From Blastocladiella britannica (lineage: Eukaryota; Blastocladiomycota; Blastocladiomycetes; Blastocladiales; Blastocladiaceae): a stretch of DNA of 32,712 bases. How positions within the stretch are numbered: position 1 is the first letter of the stretch; every line of letters starts with the position of its first letter. The DNA lies in assembly GCA_025349905.2 (NCBI GenBank), contig MU624670.1, positions 1 through 32,712 of the forward strand, given 5' to 3'. The notes under the pieces are model-generated. The model had not been told where the DNA came from. It ran no database searches and was given only the letters and a program-made list of their open reading frames with translations. The position numbers were made by a program, and so were the translations under genes. Below are positions 1 through 9,380 of the stretch, piece after piece.

Positions 1-48
1 CTTGAAGTCGTCAGAGTTGGGCGTGCCGGGCAACTTGCCGTCGACCAT
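1..48 (-). CDS. Possible 5' end of a gene running off the left edge
   Basis: Read on the minus strand, an ATG at 48-46 in a favourable context (AAAATGG) opens a frame of 16 codons that reaches the window edge without a stop. The peptide MVDGKLPGTPNSDDFK looks like coding sequence, and its third codon positions are mostly C or G (GTC GAC GGC AAG), as in the neighbouring genes. The same frame meets a TGA a short way upstream, so the ATG is the likely start unless an intron intervenes. Sixteen residues are too few to name a family. It could also be chance. Confidence 0.35.
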   Translation of the reverse strand, partial: MVDGKLPGTPNSDDFK

Positions 49-350
49 TTTCAGGTCAAGTCCAATTCCAGAGGAAAATGAAGAAAAAATCCAAAGGAAT
101 CAAGGCAGCGGCAACGGCTTAGCCAGGCAACAATCCAGCGGAAAAAAGTGGGATTTTTTATTGCGGAATCGGACTTGGTGTTCAAGTTTGGCGGATTCTG
201 GGTGACGTTACAGTTTCCTGTGGATAGTATCTTGCCCTGAAAATCCTGAAGCTTTTTGACAGTTCTCCGGATTTTGTTCTGGCTCTCCCCAGCCGTGAAA
301 GAGTGAGGAAGCAACTTAAAAAATTGGAGGAATTAAAAATGCAATCCCGG
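49..350. other. Spacer between the left-edge fragment and SIP5; no gene seen
   Basis: These 302 bases are more AT-rich than the flanking coding DNA. They should hold the 5' flank of the left-edge fragment and the 3' untranslated region of the SIP5-like gene, both on the minus strand. The open frames here (about 67 and 87 codons) have no coding character or recognisable motif. No clear AATAAA signal or RNA gene is visible. Confidence 0.5.
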
Positions 351-2460
351 TCATTGCGCAGCGCCAGCAGCAGTAGCAGCCGCGGAAGAAGACGATGAAG
401 CAGCAGCAGAACTAGGTCCTGGAGCAGCGCTCATTGGGTCCGTGACCGACTTCAAATGGAGCAACCCGATTGGCATCGACTCGTCCTCGGGGGTCACTGT
501 CGGCGACGATGCTGCCGGCCCAGATGCCCGAGCGGCGGTCGCCGCGTCTTCTTCCTCTTGTGCCCGGCGTGTTCGTTCTTCCTCATCCTGCAAGCTCGCC
601 AGCATCGCCTCGCGCACCAGAATCTCCTCGAGATCGTCGCCGCCCAGGCCGAGCGCGCGCACGTACACGCGTTCCATCTGCCGCCGAGACATGCCGAGCG
701 CCGCGGCCATGGCCATGGCGCCAGCGGCAGGGTTGGACCCGCGGCGCGACGATCCGGGGTGTCCCGTTGAGGTTGACGGTTGAGTGCCAGTCCCAGGGTC
801 AGCACCAGACTCAAAGAGTAGGCGTCGCAGACGCGTTGCCGCGGCATCTTGGTGTTCGCGGAGCTGTGTGAGCTGACGCTCCTGCTGGAGTTTTTGAATG
901 TAGCCGGGGCGAATGGCGTCCGACGTGACGGGTGCAGCGTCGGGCCCAAGGCCGTTGCTTCCTGCTCCTCCTCCGGGAGGCAGCGTTGGCGCTGTCGTCG
1001 CCGTCGTTGTGGACAAGGCATCCACGGATGCAACCGGTGGCGATGCACCGTTAGCGGGAGCGTCCGTATCAAACGACACGGTGGTCGCGGCCGGGTCGTC
1101 GGTGATAAATGGCAGGCTCGAGAGGATGGGTGGGGTGCCGATTTCTGCCAGCGCCGACGTCGAGAGCGACCGCGCCGGCCGCGTGTGGGTGGTGGCGGTG
1201 ATGGTAAACGAAGTACCATAGCTTGGGCTCGTGCCGGCAACGATGGCGGCGGCGGCGGCGGGTGGCGACTGGGCCAGTGCGGGGTCCAGCGGCAGTGACG
1301 GGCGGGCAGACGCCGCGTCCGACTCAGAAGCGCGGCGGCTGACCGAGCCCGAGGAAGGCACCGACAGCAGATCCATGCCCGTTCCGGCGCTGCGAATTGT
1401 TGGCACCGGGACCGGAGCCGAGGCAGTAGGCCATGGTTCGGAATCGGCCGAGACCGAGACCAAGTCCGAGTGGGGAGGAGTTGGGAGAGTTGTAGGGGGC
1501 AGTGCGGGCGGCAGAGGCACGGCGGCGGCGGGTGGGGCGTAGGTGATGGCAAAGCCGGGAACGGCACAGTAGGGGCAGTCGGCGTGGCAGGTGGCGTCAG
1601 GGCGCTTGATCTGCACAAAGCACTCGGAGCAGATGGGCATCTTGCAGCAGGCCGAGTGGTTGATGTTGCTCGGGTAGTACAGGAAGCAAATGGGGCACTC
1701 CTAATGTTCATTTTTTGTGAATTAGTCTGTTCCATCCTTCCGCGACTCGACTCGAACCGACCGGCCAACCGATCGGCCCTCCTCGTCATCACGATATAAA
1801 AAAAGAGAGAGGACGTACCACGGCACCCCCAACAGTGGCAATCCAGCGCATGGCATTCTGCACCGCCCGTTCTGCCGCTTTGGCCGCGTCCACTGGTGTG
1901 ACTCCAGGCTGTGTGGACGATGAAAGCGGCAAATTGTCCTCCTCGAGCTCGCGTCGGTCGGCCGCAGCTGCTAGACTGCGCACCTGGTCCTCGTCCACGT
2001 CATCCAGGCCGGCGTAGAATGGGGCCAGGCGGCGGGCACGGATCAGGTCGCGCACCACGTGCTCGTCGTAGTGGTGCGTGGCATGGTACAGGTCCCCTGC
2101 TGGCGCCACGCGGCCGCCGTCCACCACCTCGGACCTGTCCACGGGCGGAGGGCGTGCGGGTGACGCGGCAGAGCGAGAGGCGACGCCGTGGTGCCGGCGA
2201 GATGCTCGGCGGCCATCGCGCCCACTGCTACCGCTGTTGCCAGGCTGTTGGTTGAGTGCGGGCGAGGACCCGGCCCGCGGATGAGACGATGAAGGGGACG
2301 GAGAGTACGATGGCTGGGCGGAGGATCGTGTGTGGGGCAGCGAGCCCGGGTAGTGGCGGTGGTCCGTAGTTGCAGTCCCACCAGAGGCTGCGGTCGTAGG
2401 AGCAGTCGTTGTCGTCGAAGAATGGCCCCGTCGTGAGGACTGGGAGTGACTGTTGCCCAT
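351..2460 (-). CDS. SIP5: SIP5/DA2-like RING-type zinc-finger protein
   Basis: Two coding exons, 2460-1819 and 1700-351, are joined across a 118-base phase-0 intron (1701-1818, donor GTACGT), giving 663 residues. Exon 1 starts MGNSHSQSS, where Gly2 is a candidate N-myristoylation site, followed by a low-complexity Ser/Thr/Pro region. Exon 2 opens with [19 protein letters not shown] and continues [15 protein letters not shown] to CPYC. This is the cysteine-rich RING-like signature of yeast Sip5 (a Snf1-interacting protein) and plant DA2 ubiquitin ligases. Near the C-terminus, [19 protein letters not shown] matches the second conserved block of the family. The rest is Ala/Pro/Ser-rich and probably disordered. 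Role by family: a membrane-tethered ubiquitin-ligase-like or SNF1-pathway adaptor. The intron splits the gene just before the RING, so neither exon alone shows the whole motif. Confidence 0.9.
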
Positions 2461-2682
2461 GTTATTGTTGTATTTTGTGTCCTTGAAGGTGTGTGTCTTT
2501 GTTGAGAGCAGCGTGTGTCCGTCAGGCAATTGGAAGAGAAGCGCGGCCGGGTGTGGCGCCCGAGAAGAGAAACTCAGCACGTACAGAAACGGAACCGAGT
2601 GACCCTACCAACCACGACCGACAGCCAAGGGCCTAACAACAACAGCAGGGACGCAAGCTTAAAAAGGCATACATAATACATT

Positions 2683-4572
2683 CTATTCCATTGGGTATCC
2701 GCCGCCACCACTGCTGCGATGGTACGAGCCCAACTCGCTCTCATGCAGCCGCTTCCACCCTCCGATCGCCAACGACCCCGCGCCCGCTCGAACTGCCCCA
2801 CTTACCCGCCGCTGCCGCCGTTGCTGCTGTCCGCGCACACTCGAGAGCGTCACATCCAGGGGCCGTGGGATCTTTACCCCTGTGCCGTACGGGGACGACA
2901 TGGATGAGGACAATGACCGCGAATACGACGGGTGCGTCTCCATGGCCGGCGACGACGCCAGGCTGGCCGCCGCCATCGCCGGAACCAGTTTGTCGACATG
3001 TGAGTCCATGAAACACGCCGCACAAGTTGCCAGTGCAGCAACCGAGGTTGACATGAATGGAGGTGGTGGCGGTGGCAACCCTGACGCAGATCCCTGGGAT
3101 GTCGTTGAGGATGCCGATATGGTCATCAATGCTGAATAAACAGCGGGAGACGCTGGGGCGCCAAACGTCCACAAGTCGCCGCCAAACCGCCCGCGCAGCC
3201 GTGTTCCTGGCATGCCGAGCGTGTGGTAGTCGAGCGGAACCAGCTGCGACGCGGCCGCCGCCCGAGCCACTGCTGCCGCGGGCAGTTCATGGACGCCATG
3301 GTGCTTGCCACCATTACCACTGACGCCACCGGCGAGAACAAGCGAGTCGCGTCGAGAATACAAGGACGGCGTCGAATGGTCCATTGGGCGTCGCGATTGC
3401 AGTTCGGGCTGGGCGGCGACCGGCGACGCGGGCCACGCACGAGCGAGCCGCGCAAACGACACCACCATCGGCGACGTGGCCACGTGGAGTACCCGGCGCG
3501 CCGCCTCGTCAAACGACTCGCGCACCACCACCGAGAACGCCGACGTTGGGGTTTGGACGAGCCGTGGGCCATGGATCACGCGCGGTCCCTGCGGTGCCAC
3601 CACCTCGTTATCAATTTGCATGGCATCGCCCTCCCCACCACCGAAATGGGGAGCCGGTGACGCGCTCACGTCGTTGTTGGTCGGCGAGTATGGGCCGGTC
3701 TCGGTGTAGTCGACGAGCTTGTACTTGGCGACCGACGACACTGTGACGGCTTGCTCGCAAGGGCTGAGTTCGCCACGATTGGAATGTTCTTGCGCTTGAT
3801 GGTCACGCTGGTGGTACTGGTAGTGGGCCGCAATTTCCATCTTGAGACTCCACCACACGGACGTGGCCGCCGCATCCACCGTCACCCGGGTCAGTGGCTG
3901 CTCGGGCGACTCGGGATCGATACACTCGCACCCATCGTCCTCAGATGCCGGGATTTCGGCCGCGTACATTGCCGCGGCGGCATTGGCGGATACCTCTGGC
4001 GAAGGCGGTCCGGCAGCGGCAGCTGGACTAACTCCACTCGCCAGCAATGAGTACCCATCCATATCGAGCGGCATTCCCATGCCATGTGCCGCCGCTTGTG
4101 CCGCACGCAGTGGCGCCACCACCGCCAGTCCGCGATCCACGCACACCGCCGCGATTTGCAGCGGCACGATCGCCAGCCGGTGATCCGCGGCCCCGCCGGC
4201 CCCGAGCGTGCCCAGCGCCAGCGCCGCCGCCAGTTGCACCCGTGGCGCGATCCCACCACCGGCGGCCACGCTACCGTTGCTTTGGTCCATGCGCTCGTCC
4301 ACGGGCACTGTTGCCAGCACGCGCGCATCTAGTTGCGGCACCGAATCCGTGAGGAACCGCCGGGCGAGGTACGTGCGGGCGTTGAGTGCGATTCCGCGCG
4401 AAACTGGGAGCACAGTCACCACGATCTCTGGTATTGGAAGATGGTCGAGAACCAAATGCATCACATGCATGGGAAGGGCCGTGAGAGACGAAGATCGCGG
4501 TGCAGTCACTGCGCCACTCCACATGGGATCGGGGATTGCTGGATGGGAGCCTGGGAACATCATTTTCTTCAA
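2683..4572 (-). CDS. F-box-like protein of unknown specificity
   Basis: A single uninterrupted frame of 629 residues. Residues about 31-74 (LTALPMHVMHLVLDHLPIPE, then VSRG and ARTYLARRFL) follow the F-box pattern: a Leu-Pro start, amphipathic helices and a Val-Ser-Arg. If real, this would bind Skp1 and make the protein an SCF ubiquitin-ligase substrate receptor. I recognise no LRR, WD40 or Kelch repeats after it. The middle has an ordered-looking stretch (around VTVDAAATSVWWSLKMEIAA and SAFSVVVRESFDEAARRVLH) between Ala/Ser/Pro-rich segments. The first ATG (4572) is used; M4 or M5 a few codons later are equally possible. It lies head-to-tail with SIP5, with 222 bases between. The coding call is firm, but the F-box assignment is by pattern only. 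Confidence 0.65.
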   Translation of the reverse strand: MKKMMFPGSHPAIPDPMWSGAVTAPRSSSLTALPMHVMHLVLDHLPIPEIVVTVLPVSRGIALNARTYLARRFLTDSVPQLDARVLATVPVDERMDQSNGSVAAGGGIAPRVQLAAALALGTLGAGGAADHRLAIVPLQIAAVCVDRGLAVVAPLRAAQAAAHGMGMPLDMDGYSLLASGVSPAAAAGPPSPEVSANAAAAMYAAEIPASEDDGCECIDPESPEQPLTRVTVDAAATSVWWSLKMEIAAHYQYHQRDHQAQEHSNRGELSPCEQAVTVSSVAKYKLVDYTETGPYSPTNNDVSASPAPHFGGGEGDAMQIDNEVVAPQGPRVIHGPRLVQTPTSAFSVVVRESFDEAARRVLHVATSPMVVSFARLARAWPASPVAAQPELQSRRPMDHSTPSLYSRRDSLVLAGGVSGNGGKHHGVHELPAAAVARAAAASQLVPLDYHTLGMPGTRLRGRFGGDLWTFGAPASPAVYSALMTISASSTTSQGSASGLPPPPPPFMSTSVAALATCAACFMDSHVDKLVPAMAAASLASSPAMETHPSYSRSLSSSMSSPYGTGVKIPRPLDVTLSSVRGQQQRRQRRVSGAVRAGAGSLAIGGWKRLHESELGSYHRSSGGGGYPME

Positions 4573-5468
4573 GAAGCTGGAACGGGTCTGAAAGAGTGGA
4601 CTAGTGAGTGGATAATCTGGAGGAGTGGGAAATCGTGTGCACGAGGATACACAGTGCGATGCGGCGATGGGCTACCCGAAATAAAATAAAATGAAGGACC
4701 ACGTACAAGCAATAGCAAAATCGAACGAGTCTCCTTTGTGGAGGACGAAGGTTGGAACTGCGTAGAGGCAAGGCAAGGCAAAGAATATGGTATGGTGGAG
4801 TGGAGGTTTCAGCAGTGCGACACGACAACACGACACCAAAAATTTAATGGCGACGAGGGAGGCGGACACTTTAATTGGCGAGCAAGATAAAGGGAAAAAT
4901 ATCGCCCCACGGTATCTCGCGATGAAGTCGGCGTGCAGCAGGTAAATGTTGTGAATTGGCTAAACGGACGGTGGATGCGCCGGCAACTGTATGGCCAGTT
5001 ACAAAATACTTCTTTGGAAATCCGGCAGCGAAGAGCAGGGTACATCGCGACAATGAGGGGAAAGAAGAACGGTTGCCGTAATTTTGTTTTGTGCGCGACG
5101 GGTTGCTCGAGCAAGCGAGCAAGTGATCGATAGCGCTGGGATGCTGCTCATCGGTTCGCGTTTTGAGTTGTGTTTGGCGAAACTCGGCCCTGTGCGTCAG
5201 CGTGTACTCACATTTGCCTTACTTCCCACTTACTGTATATCTCTGATATTTTCCCACAGATAGGATCTGCTTTTCTCTATGATTTCATTTTCCCAGGAAT
5301 GCCAGATATTTCAAGATGAGAGCCAGGACCGATTTTAAAAAACGGCAGGACCCGAGATATAAATGATATCTCATAAATGTTGGCATCTCACTCGAGAACA
5401 AAAAAAAATTGATCTCTCTCTTTGCACTCAATTCTCCACATTTTCAATAAACCATTTACATATAAAAT
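4573..5468. promoter_or_regulatory. Divergent intergenic region between the F-box gene and MCM5
   Basis: These 896 bases are the longest gene-free stretch in the window. They separate the F-box-like gene (minus) from MCM5 (plus), so they should carry both promoters and 5' untranslated regions. The half nearer MCM5 (about 5220-5468) is clearly AT-rich, ending in a run of A and short T-rich stretches just before the ATG. A small tandem AGGCA/AGGCAAGG repeat lies at about 4766-4781. An E2F-like element lies at 5173-5182. Open frames here (up to about 100 codons) have no family features. I see no RNA gene. Confidence 0.6.
5173..5182 (+). promoter_or_regulatory. Candidate E2F-like site upstream of MCM5
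   Basis: The decamer TTTGGCGAAA resembles the E2F/DP core (TTTSGCGC-type). It lies 287 bases upstream of the MCM5 start codon. A second CG-rich element, TTCGCGTTTT, is at 5155-5164. MCM genes are standard G1/S targets of E2F in animals and plants and of SBF/MBF in yeasts. A ten-base match can occur by chance, so this is a suggestion only. Confidence 0.25.
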
Positions 5469-7837
5469 ATGGCCGCATCATTCGGCTGGGACCAAGGCGC
5501 CATCACCTCGACTGCCGCCGTGCCGCGCGCCGCCGACGGCTTTGACGGCTCGGACCAATCGCGCACAACCGTGCAGCGCGCGTTCTTTGATTTTCTACAG
5601 CAGTTCCAGGCCCACAGCACCTTCGTGTACCGCGAGCAGCTGCACCAGAACCTCATGATGCGCCGGCACGGTTTGGACGTGCACCTCGATCATCTCTTTG
5701 CATTTGCGCCGGATCTCGCCGACCGCTTGAAAAAGTCGCCCGCTGAGCTTTTGCCTTTGGTATTTATTTTAAATTGCCTCATGCGATGCCGTGCATAAAG
5801 ACTTGACCAAAAAAAATTCCAGTTTGAAATTGCTGCACACAAGTGCGCCAAGCGCATCCTGTTCCCCAACTCGGACGCGCTGGACGCGCATGTGCCCTCG
5901 ATCCAAATCACGCTCTCGTCGAGCGACTCTGTGACCCCTATTCGCGACCTGAGTGTACGACCTCGATTTTTTTCCATTTTATGAAATCCACACACTAAAA
6001 ACTAAAAAAAAAATTGCAGGCCCAATTCGTCGGCAAGCTCGTCCGCGTCTCGGGCATCGTGATTGGCGCGTCCACTCTCTCGGCCAAGGCTACAGTGGTC
6101 CACCTGCAGTGCCGGTCATGCCGCAATGTGATGGTGATCCCCGTCACGTCCGGGTTTGCCGGCATCCAGCTGCCCCGCAAATGCGAGGCCCCCCCAGCAC
6201 CCGGTACCACCAAGGAATGCCCCATGGACCCCTTTGTTATTGTGAACGACAAGTGCACGTTTGTGGACCAGCAATCCATCAAGCTGCAGGAGGCCCCCGA
6301 CCTTGTCCCCGTGGGAGAGCTCCCGCGCCACATTGTCCTGTCGGCCGACCGCACGCTCGTCAACCGCGTCATGCCGGGCACGCGCGCCGCCATGATCGGC
6401 ATCTACTCGGTGGTTGCGCAGCGTGAGGGCCGCGCCAAGGACCGTGCGCGCGGCGGCGTTGCCCTGCGCACCGCGTACCTGCGCATTGTCGGATTGCAGA
6501 TCCTGGCCGAGTCGGGCCGCGGCGGAAACTCGGGCCCGGCTGGCGGCGCCGGGTCTTCGGGACCGGTGTTCACGGCCGAAGACGAGGAAGAGTTTTCGAC
6601 CATTGCAAGGCGGCCCGACCTGATTGCCGAGTTTTCGTCGTCCATTGCTCCCTCCATCTTTGGCCACGCGGATGTCAAGCGCGCCGTGGCGTGTCTGCTC
6701 TTTGGCGGATCCAAGAAGAGGCTCGCAGACGGCATGCGCCTGCGTGGTGACATTAACGTGCTCCTTCTCGGTGACCCCGGTGTGGCCAAATCGCAGCTAC
6801 TCAAATTTGTGGAGCGCGTCGCGCCGATTGCCGTGTACACGTCCGGAAAGGGCTCATCGGCGGCCGGTCTGACGGCGTCCGTGATTCGCGACCCCGGATC
6901 GCGCGAGTTTTACCTCGAGGGCGGCGCCATGGTCCTGGCCGACGGCGGCGTGGTGTGCATTGACGAGTTTGACAAGATGCGCGACGAGGACCGCGTGGCC
7001 ATCCACGAGGCCATGGAGCAGCAGACCATCTCGATTGCCAAGGCCGGGATCACCACCATGCTCAACTCGCGCACGGCGGTGCTGGCCGCCGCCAACCCCG
7101 TCTTTGGCCGGTACGATGACCTCAAGACCGCGGGCGAGAACATTGACTTCCAGTCGACGATTCTGTCGCGTTTTGACATGATCTTTATTCTGCGCGACGA
7201 GCACGACGAGGTGGCTGACCAGCGAATTGCCCGCCACGTCATGGGCATTCACCGCGGCGGTGCCAACTCGGGCGCGCAGGAGCAGCGCGTCGACATTGAC
7301 ATGAGCACCATGCGCCGGTACATTGCCTATGCTCGCAGTCGCTGTGCGCCGCGGCTCAGTGAAGAAGCGGCCGAGAAGCTGTCATCGTACTTTGTCAAGA
7401 TCCGCAGCGAGGTGAGGGAGCTGGAGCTCAAGACCGGGTCGCGCGCCGCCGTACCCATCACTGTCCGCCAGCTGGAGGCGGTGGTGCGCATTTCCGAGTC
7501 GCTGGCCAAGATCACGCTCTCGCCCACTGTCCGCGAGGACCACGTCGCCGAGGCGATCCGGCTCTTCCAAACATCGACCATGCACGCGGTCGAGTCGGGC
7601 CACGTGGTGGACGACATGGCCGTGGACAGTCTGCGGGCCGAGATCCGCCAGATTGAGGACGAGGTCGTGCAGCGTCTGCCCATTGGGTCCCAGACCTCGG
7701 TCGCGTCGCTGGTGAACGAGTACACGGCCCGTGGGCTGGCAGAAGCGGCAGTACACCGTGCAGTGCGCATCCTGGTGGACCGAGGGACGCTGCAAATGCG
7801 GCACCAGCGCAAGACGGTGTTCCGGAGCGGGGCGTGA
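5469..7837 (+). CDS. MCM5: MCM5, replicative DNA helicase subunit
   Basis: Three exons (5469-5759, 5823-5954, 6020-7837) are joined by two phase-0 introns of 63 and 65 bases, giving 746 residues, close to the usual length of about 730. MCM5 is one of the six ATPases of the MCM2-7 ring, which unwinds DNA at replication origins in the nucleus. Visible features are the N-terminal helical domain ([12 protein letters not shown]), a zinc-binding motif with Cys172, Cys175, Cys196 and Cys208, Walker A GDPGVAKS (about 392-399), Walker B CIDEFDK (about 454-460) and an arginine finger in LSRFD (Arg525). The C-terminal winged-helix region follows. The PRKC and CPMDP stretch around the zinc site is MCM5-specific rather than general MCM. 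The start is the first ATG after an AT-rich leader. The 3' end nearly abuts the stop of the opposing DNAAF4 gene. Confidence 0.97.
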
Positions 7838-7858
7838 CAAATATATTTTGATTGCACA
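7838..7858. terminator. 21-base gap between convergent MCM5 and DNAAF4 stop codons
   Basis: Only 21 mostly AT bases (around AAATATATTTTGATTG) lie between the two opposing stop codons. Both 3' untranslated regions must therefore extend into the other gene, giving overlapping antisense transcript ends. The TATATTTTG/CAAAATATA stretch could serve as an A-rich processing element in both directions. No canonical AATAAA is present. Confidence 0.4.
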
Positions 7859-9245
7859 TCATGCCGCGTCTTGTGTCCTCTGTGACTCTTCAATGTGCAT
7901 TCGCAGTTGCGCCTTGGCCTGATCATAGACGCCGCGGATCTCGTGCGCTTCCTCCATTTCCTGGATCAGCGCCAGAGCCATGCGTGCATCGGCGGCTGCA
8001 AGATCCTGGAACGAAAGTTGGGCGTAGCATTCACAGCGACCAACGTAGGCACTGTATTCAAGTTGTCAGATTTCGTGGAGGTGATCAAAACAATGGGAAA
8101 AATCAAGGCGGTACCGGTGGTTTTTGGGCGTCATGCCGAGGAGCGCCGAGTATGCGTCGACGGCAAGCAGCCACTGGCCTTGCGATTGCAGGGACATGGC
8201 CTTGTTTTCGAGCTTTTCGGCTTCCGTGTCGTGTGGGGTACGGCGACGGCGCGCCTCTTCCATTTGAGCCGCCCACTGGACTGTGGCAGGCAAAAGTGAG
8301 TCTCATGAAATAAATAAAATGGAGGAAATGAACACGCACTGTCCTGGGTTTCGCGAGCGGCGGAAACAAACTGCCTCGGCGTGAACCGAATGCCGATTGT
8401 GCCGCGCGAACGGGGTAACGGGATCGCCGGTTGAGAGTCGCTGGTCGGCTCCAAAATGCCAGAATCCTGGCGGATCTTGGTCTGAGCGTACTTTTGGCGC
8501 AAGACCATGATCTCGGGATCGTCGTCGTCGCTCGATTCGTCGTCCACCTCCAACTCCTGGATTGCATTCACTGGGCTTTCTTCTTTTTCTTTATGAGCAG
8601 GAGCCGTCGCAGTCGATGCCCAATCGTAAACGGCACCCTATATGCGACATTTGTAAGAACAGTTATAAAGGTGAAGTGAGAAACGAACAGCTGCAGTCTG
8701 TTCCTCGGACTCTTTTGCATCGGCGAGCTGCTGGCGCTCGGACCGCTCAACCTCCATCTGCTGTTGCACCATCCATCGCTGCTTCTCCCACTTTTCCTTT
8801 TCGCGTGCCTCTCGGTCATCCTTTTCACGAGCCAGATGGCGCATTTCGGCATCGCGCCTGCGATCACGAATCTCCTTTACGGCAAGAGTCTTATCAGTAG
8901 ACGAGGCAACAAAGGTGATTGTGGGCCATCCAATATCCGTGTGCAGCTTCGGCAGAGTCAAGATCACGGTCATTCCATCAAATGTACAAGTTGCCTCCTG
9001 ATCAGCGATTGGAAGCGCCAAATCAAGCTCAAAGAAAAAGGGAGCCGCATTGATCTTGGCATAGAGGTCATTTGCTGGATGGATGAGGTGTCAGGTCAGC
9101 AACGCCAGTCGAAAATTTAAGTATATATGCATTTACCATAGACGTTGGCCGTCTTGGCCGAAATGAGCTGCGGCCAGGTGATGGTCACGTAGACATGCGT
9201 CGCAGTTTGCTTGGTGGTGAAGTCCTTGACGAGAATTGGGGCCAT
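7859..9245 (-). CDS. DNAAF4: DNAAF4/DYX1C1-like dynein axonemal assembly factor
   Basis: Five exons (9245-9137, 9074-8689, 8637-8340, 8280-8115, 8051-7859) give 383 residues, against about 420 in animals. Residues 1 to about 85 form a CS (p23-like) domain (HVYVTITWPQLIS, INAAPFFFELDLALP, FDGMTVILTLPK). A charged coiled-coil follows (RDRRRDAEMRHLAREKDDRE). Next comes the family's own block, IGIRFTPRQF with ARETQD, then two TPR-like helix pairs (AEKLENKAMSLQSQGQWLLA; AYVGRCECYAQLSFQDLAAA). The third TPR of animal homologues seems absent. DNAAF4 works with HSP90/R2TP-type chaperones to preassemble outer and inner dynein arms in the cytoplasm, so its presence implies a motile flagellum. Intron 8638-8688 uses donor GTTCGT; the frame and the exon it restores (GAVYDWASTATAP) support it. 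Confidence 0.9.
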
Positions 9246-9380
9246 CTTTTTTGCGCGTTTCGTTGGGAGAGGACGAATTTCCCATCTCGCAACAACAATT
9301 GCGCATCGTTTTCACATCACGGCTAATTGTGCAGCCCCTTGCTGCCTGACCTCATCAACAACAACAACACCAAAACAAAA
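9246..9380. promoter_or_regulatory. Bidirectional promoter region, DNAAF4 / NCKAP1
   Basis: Just 135 bases separate the DNAAF4 start (minus) from the NCKAP1 start (plus), so both transcripts must initiate here or inside the opposite gene's 5' region. The NCKAP1 leader ends in an ACAACAACAAC / CAAAACAAAA-type A/C-rich stretch directly before ATG. No TATA box is evident. Confidence 0.6.

Noticed and set aside
494..1792. Minus-strand open frame of 432 codons, rich in Arg and Pro
   Set aside because: It overlaps the SIP5-like exon in another frame and has only low-complexity content. The SIP5 frame contains the RING-like motif.
4569..5133. Small open frames of 65 to 101 codons on both strands
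   Set aside because: They have no family features, overlap each other, and lie in the AT-richer divergent spacer between two well-supported genes.
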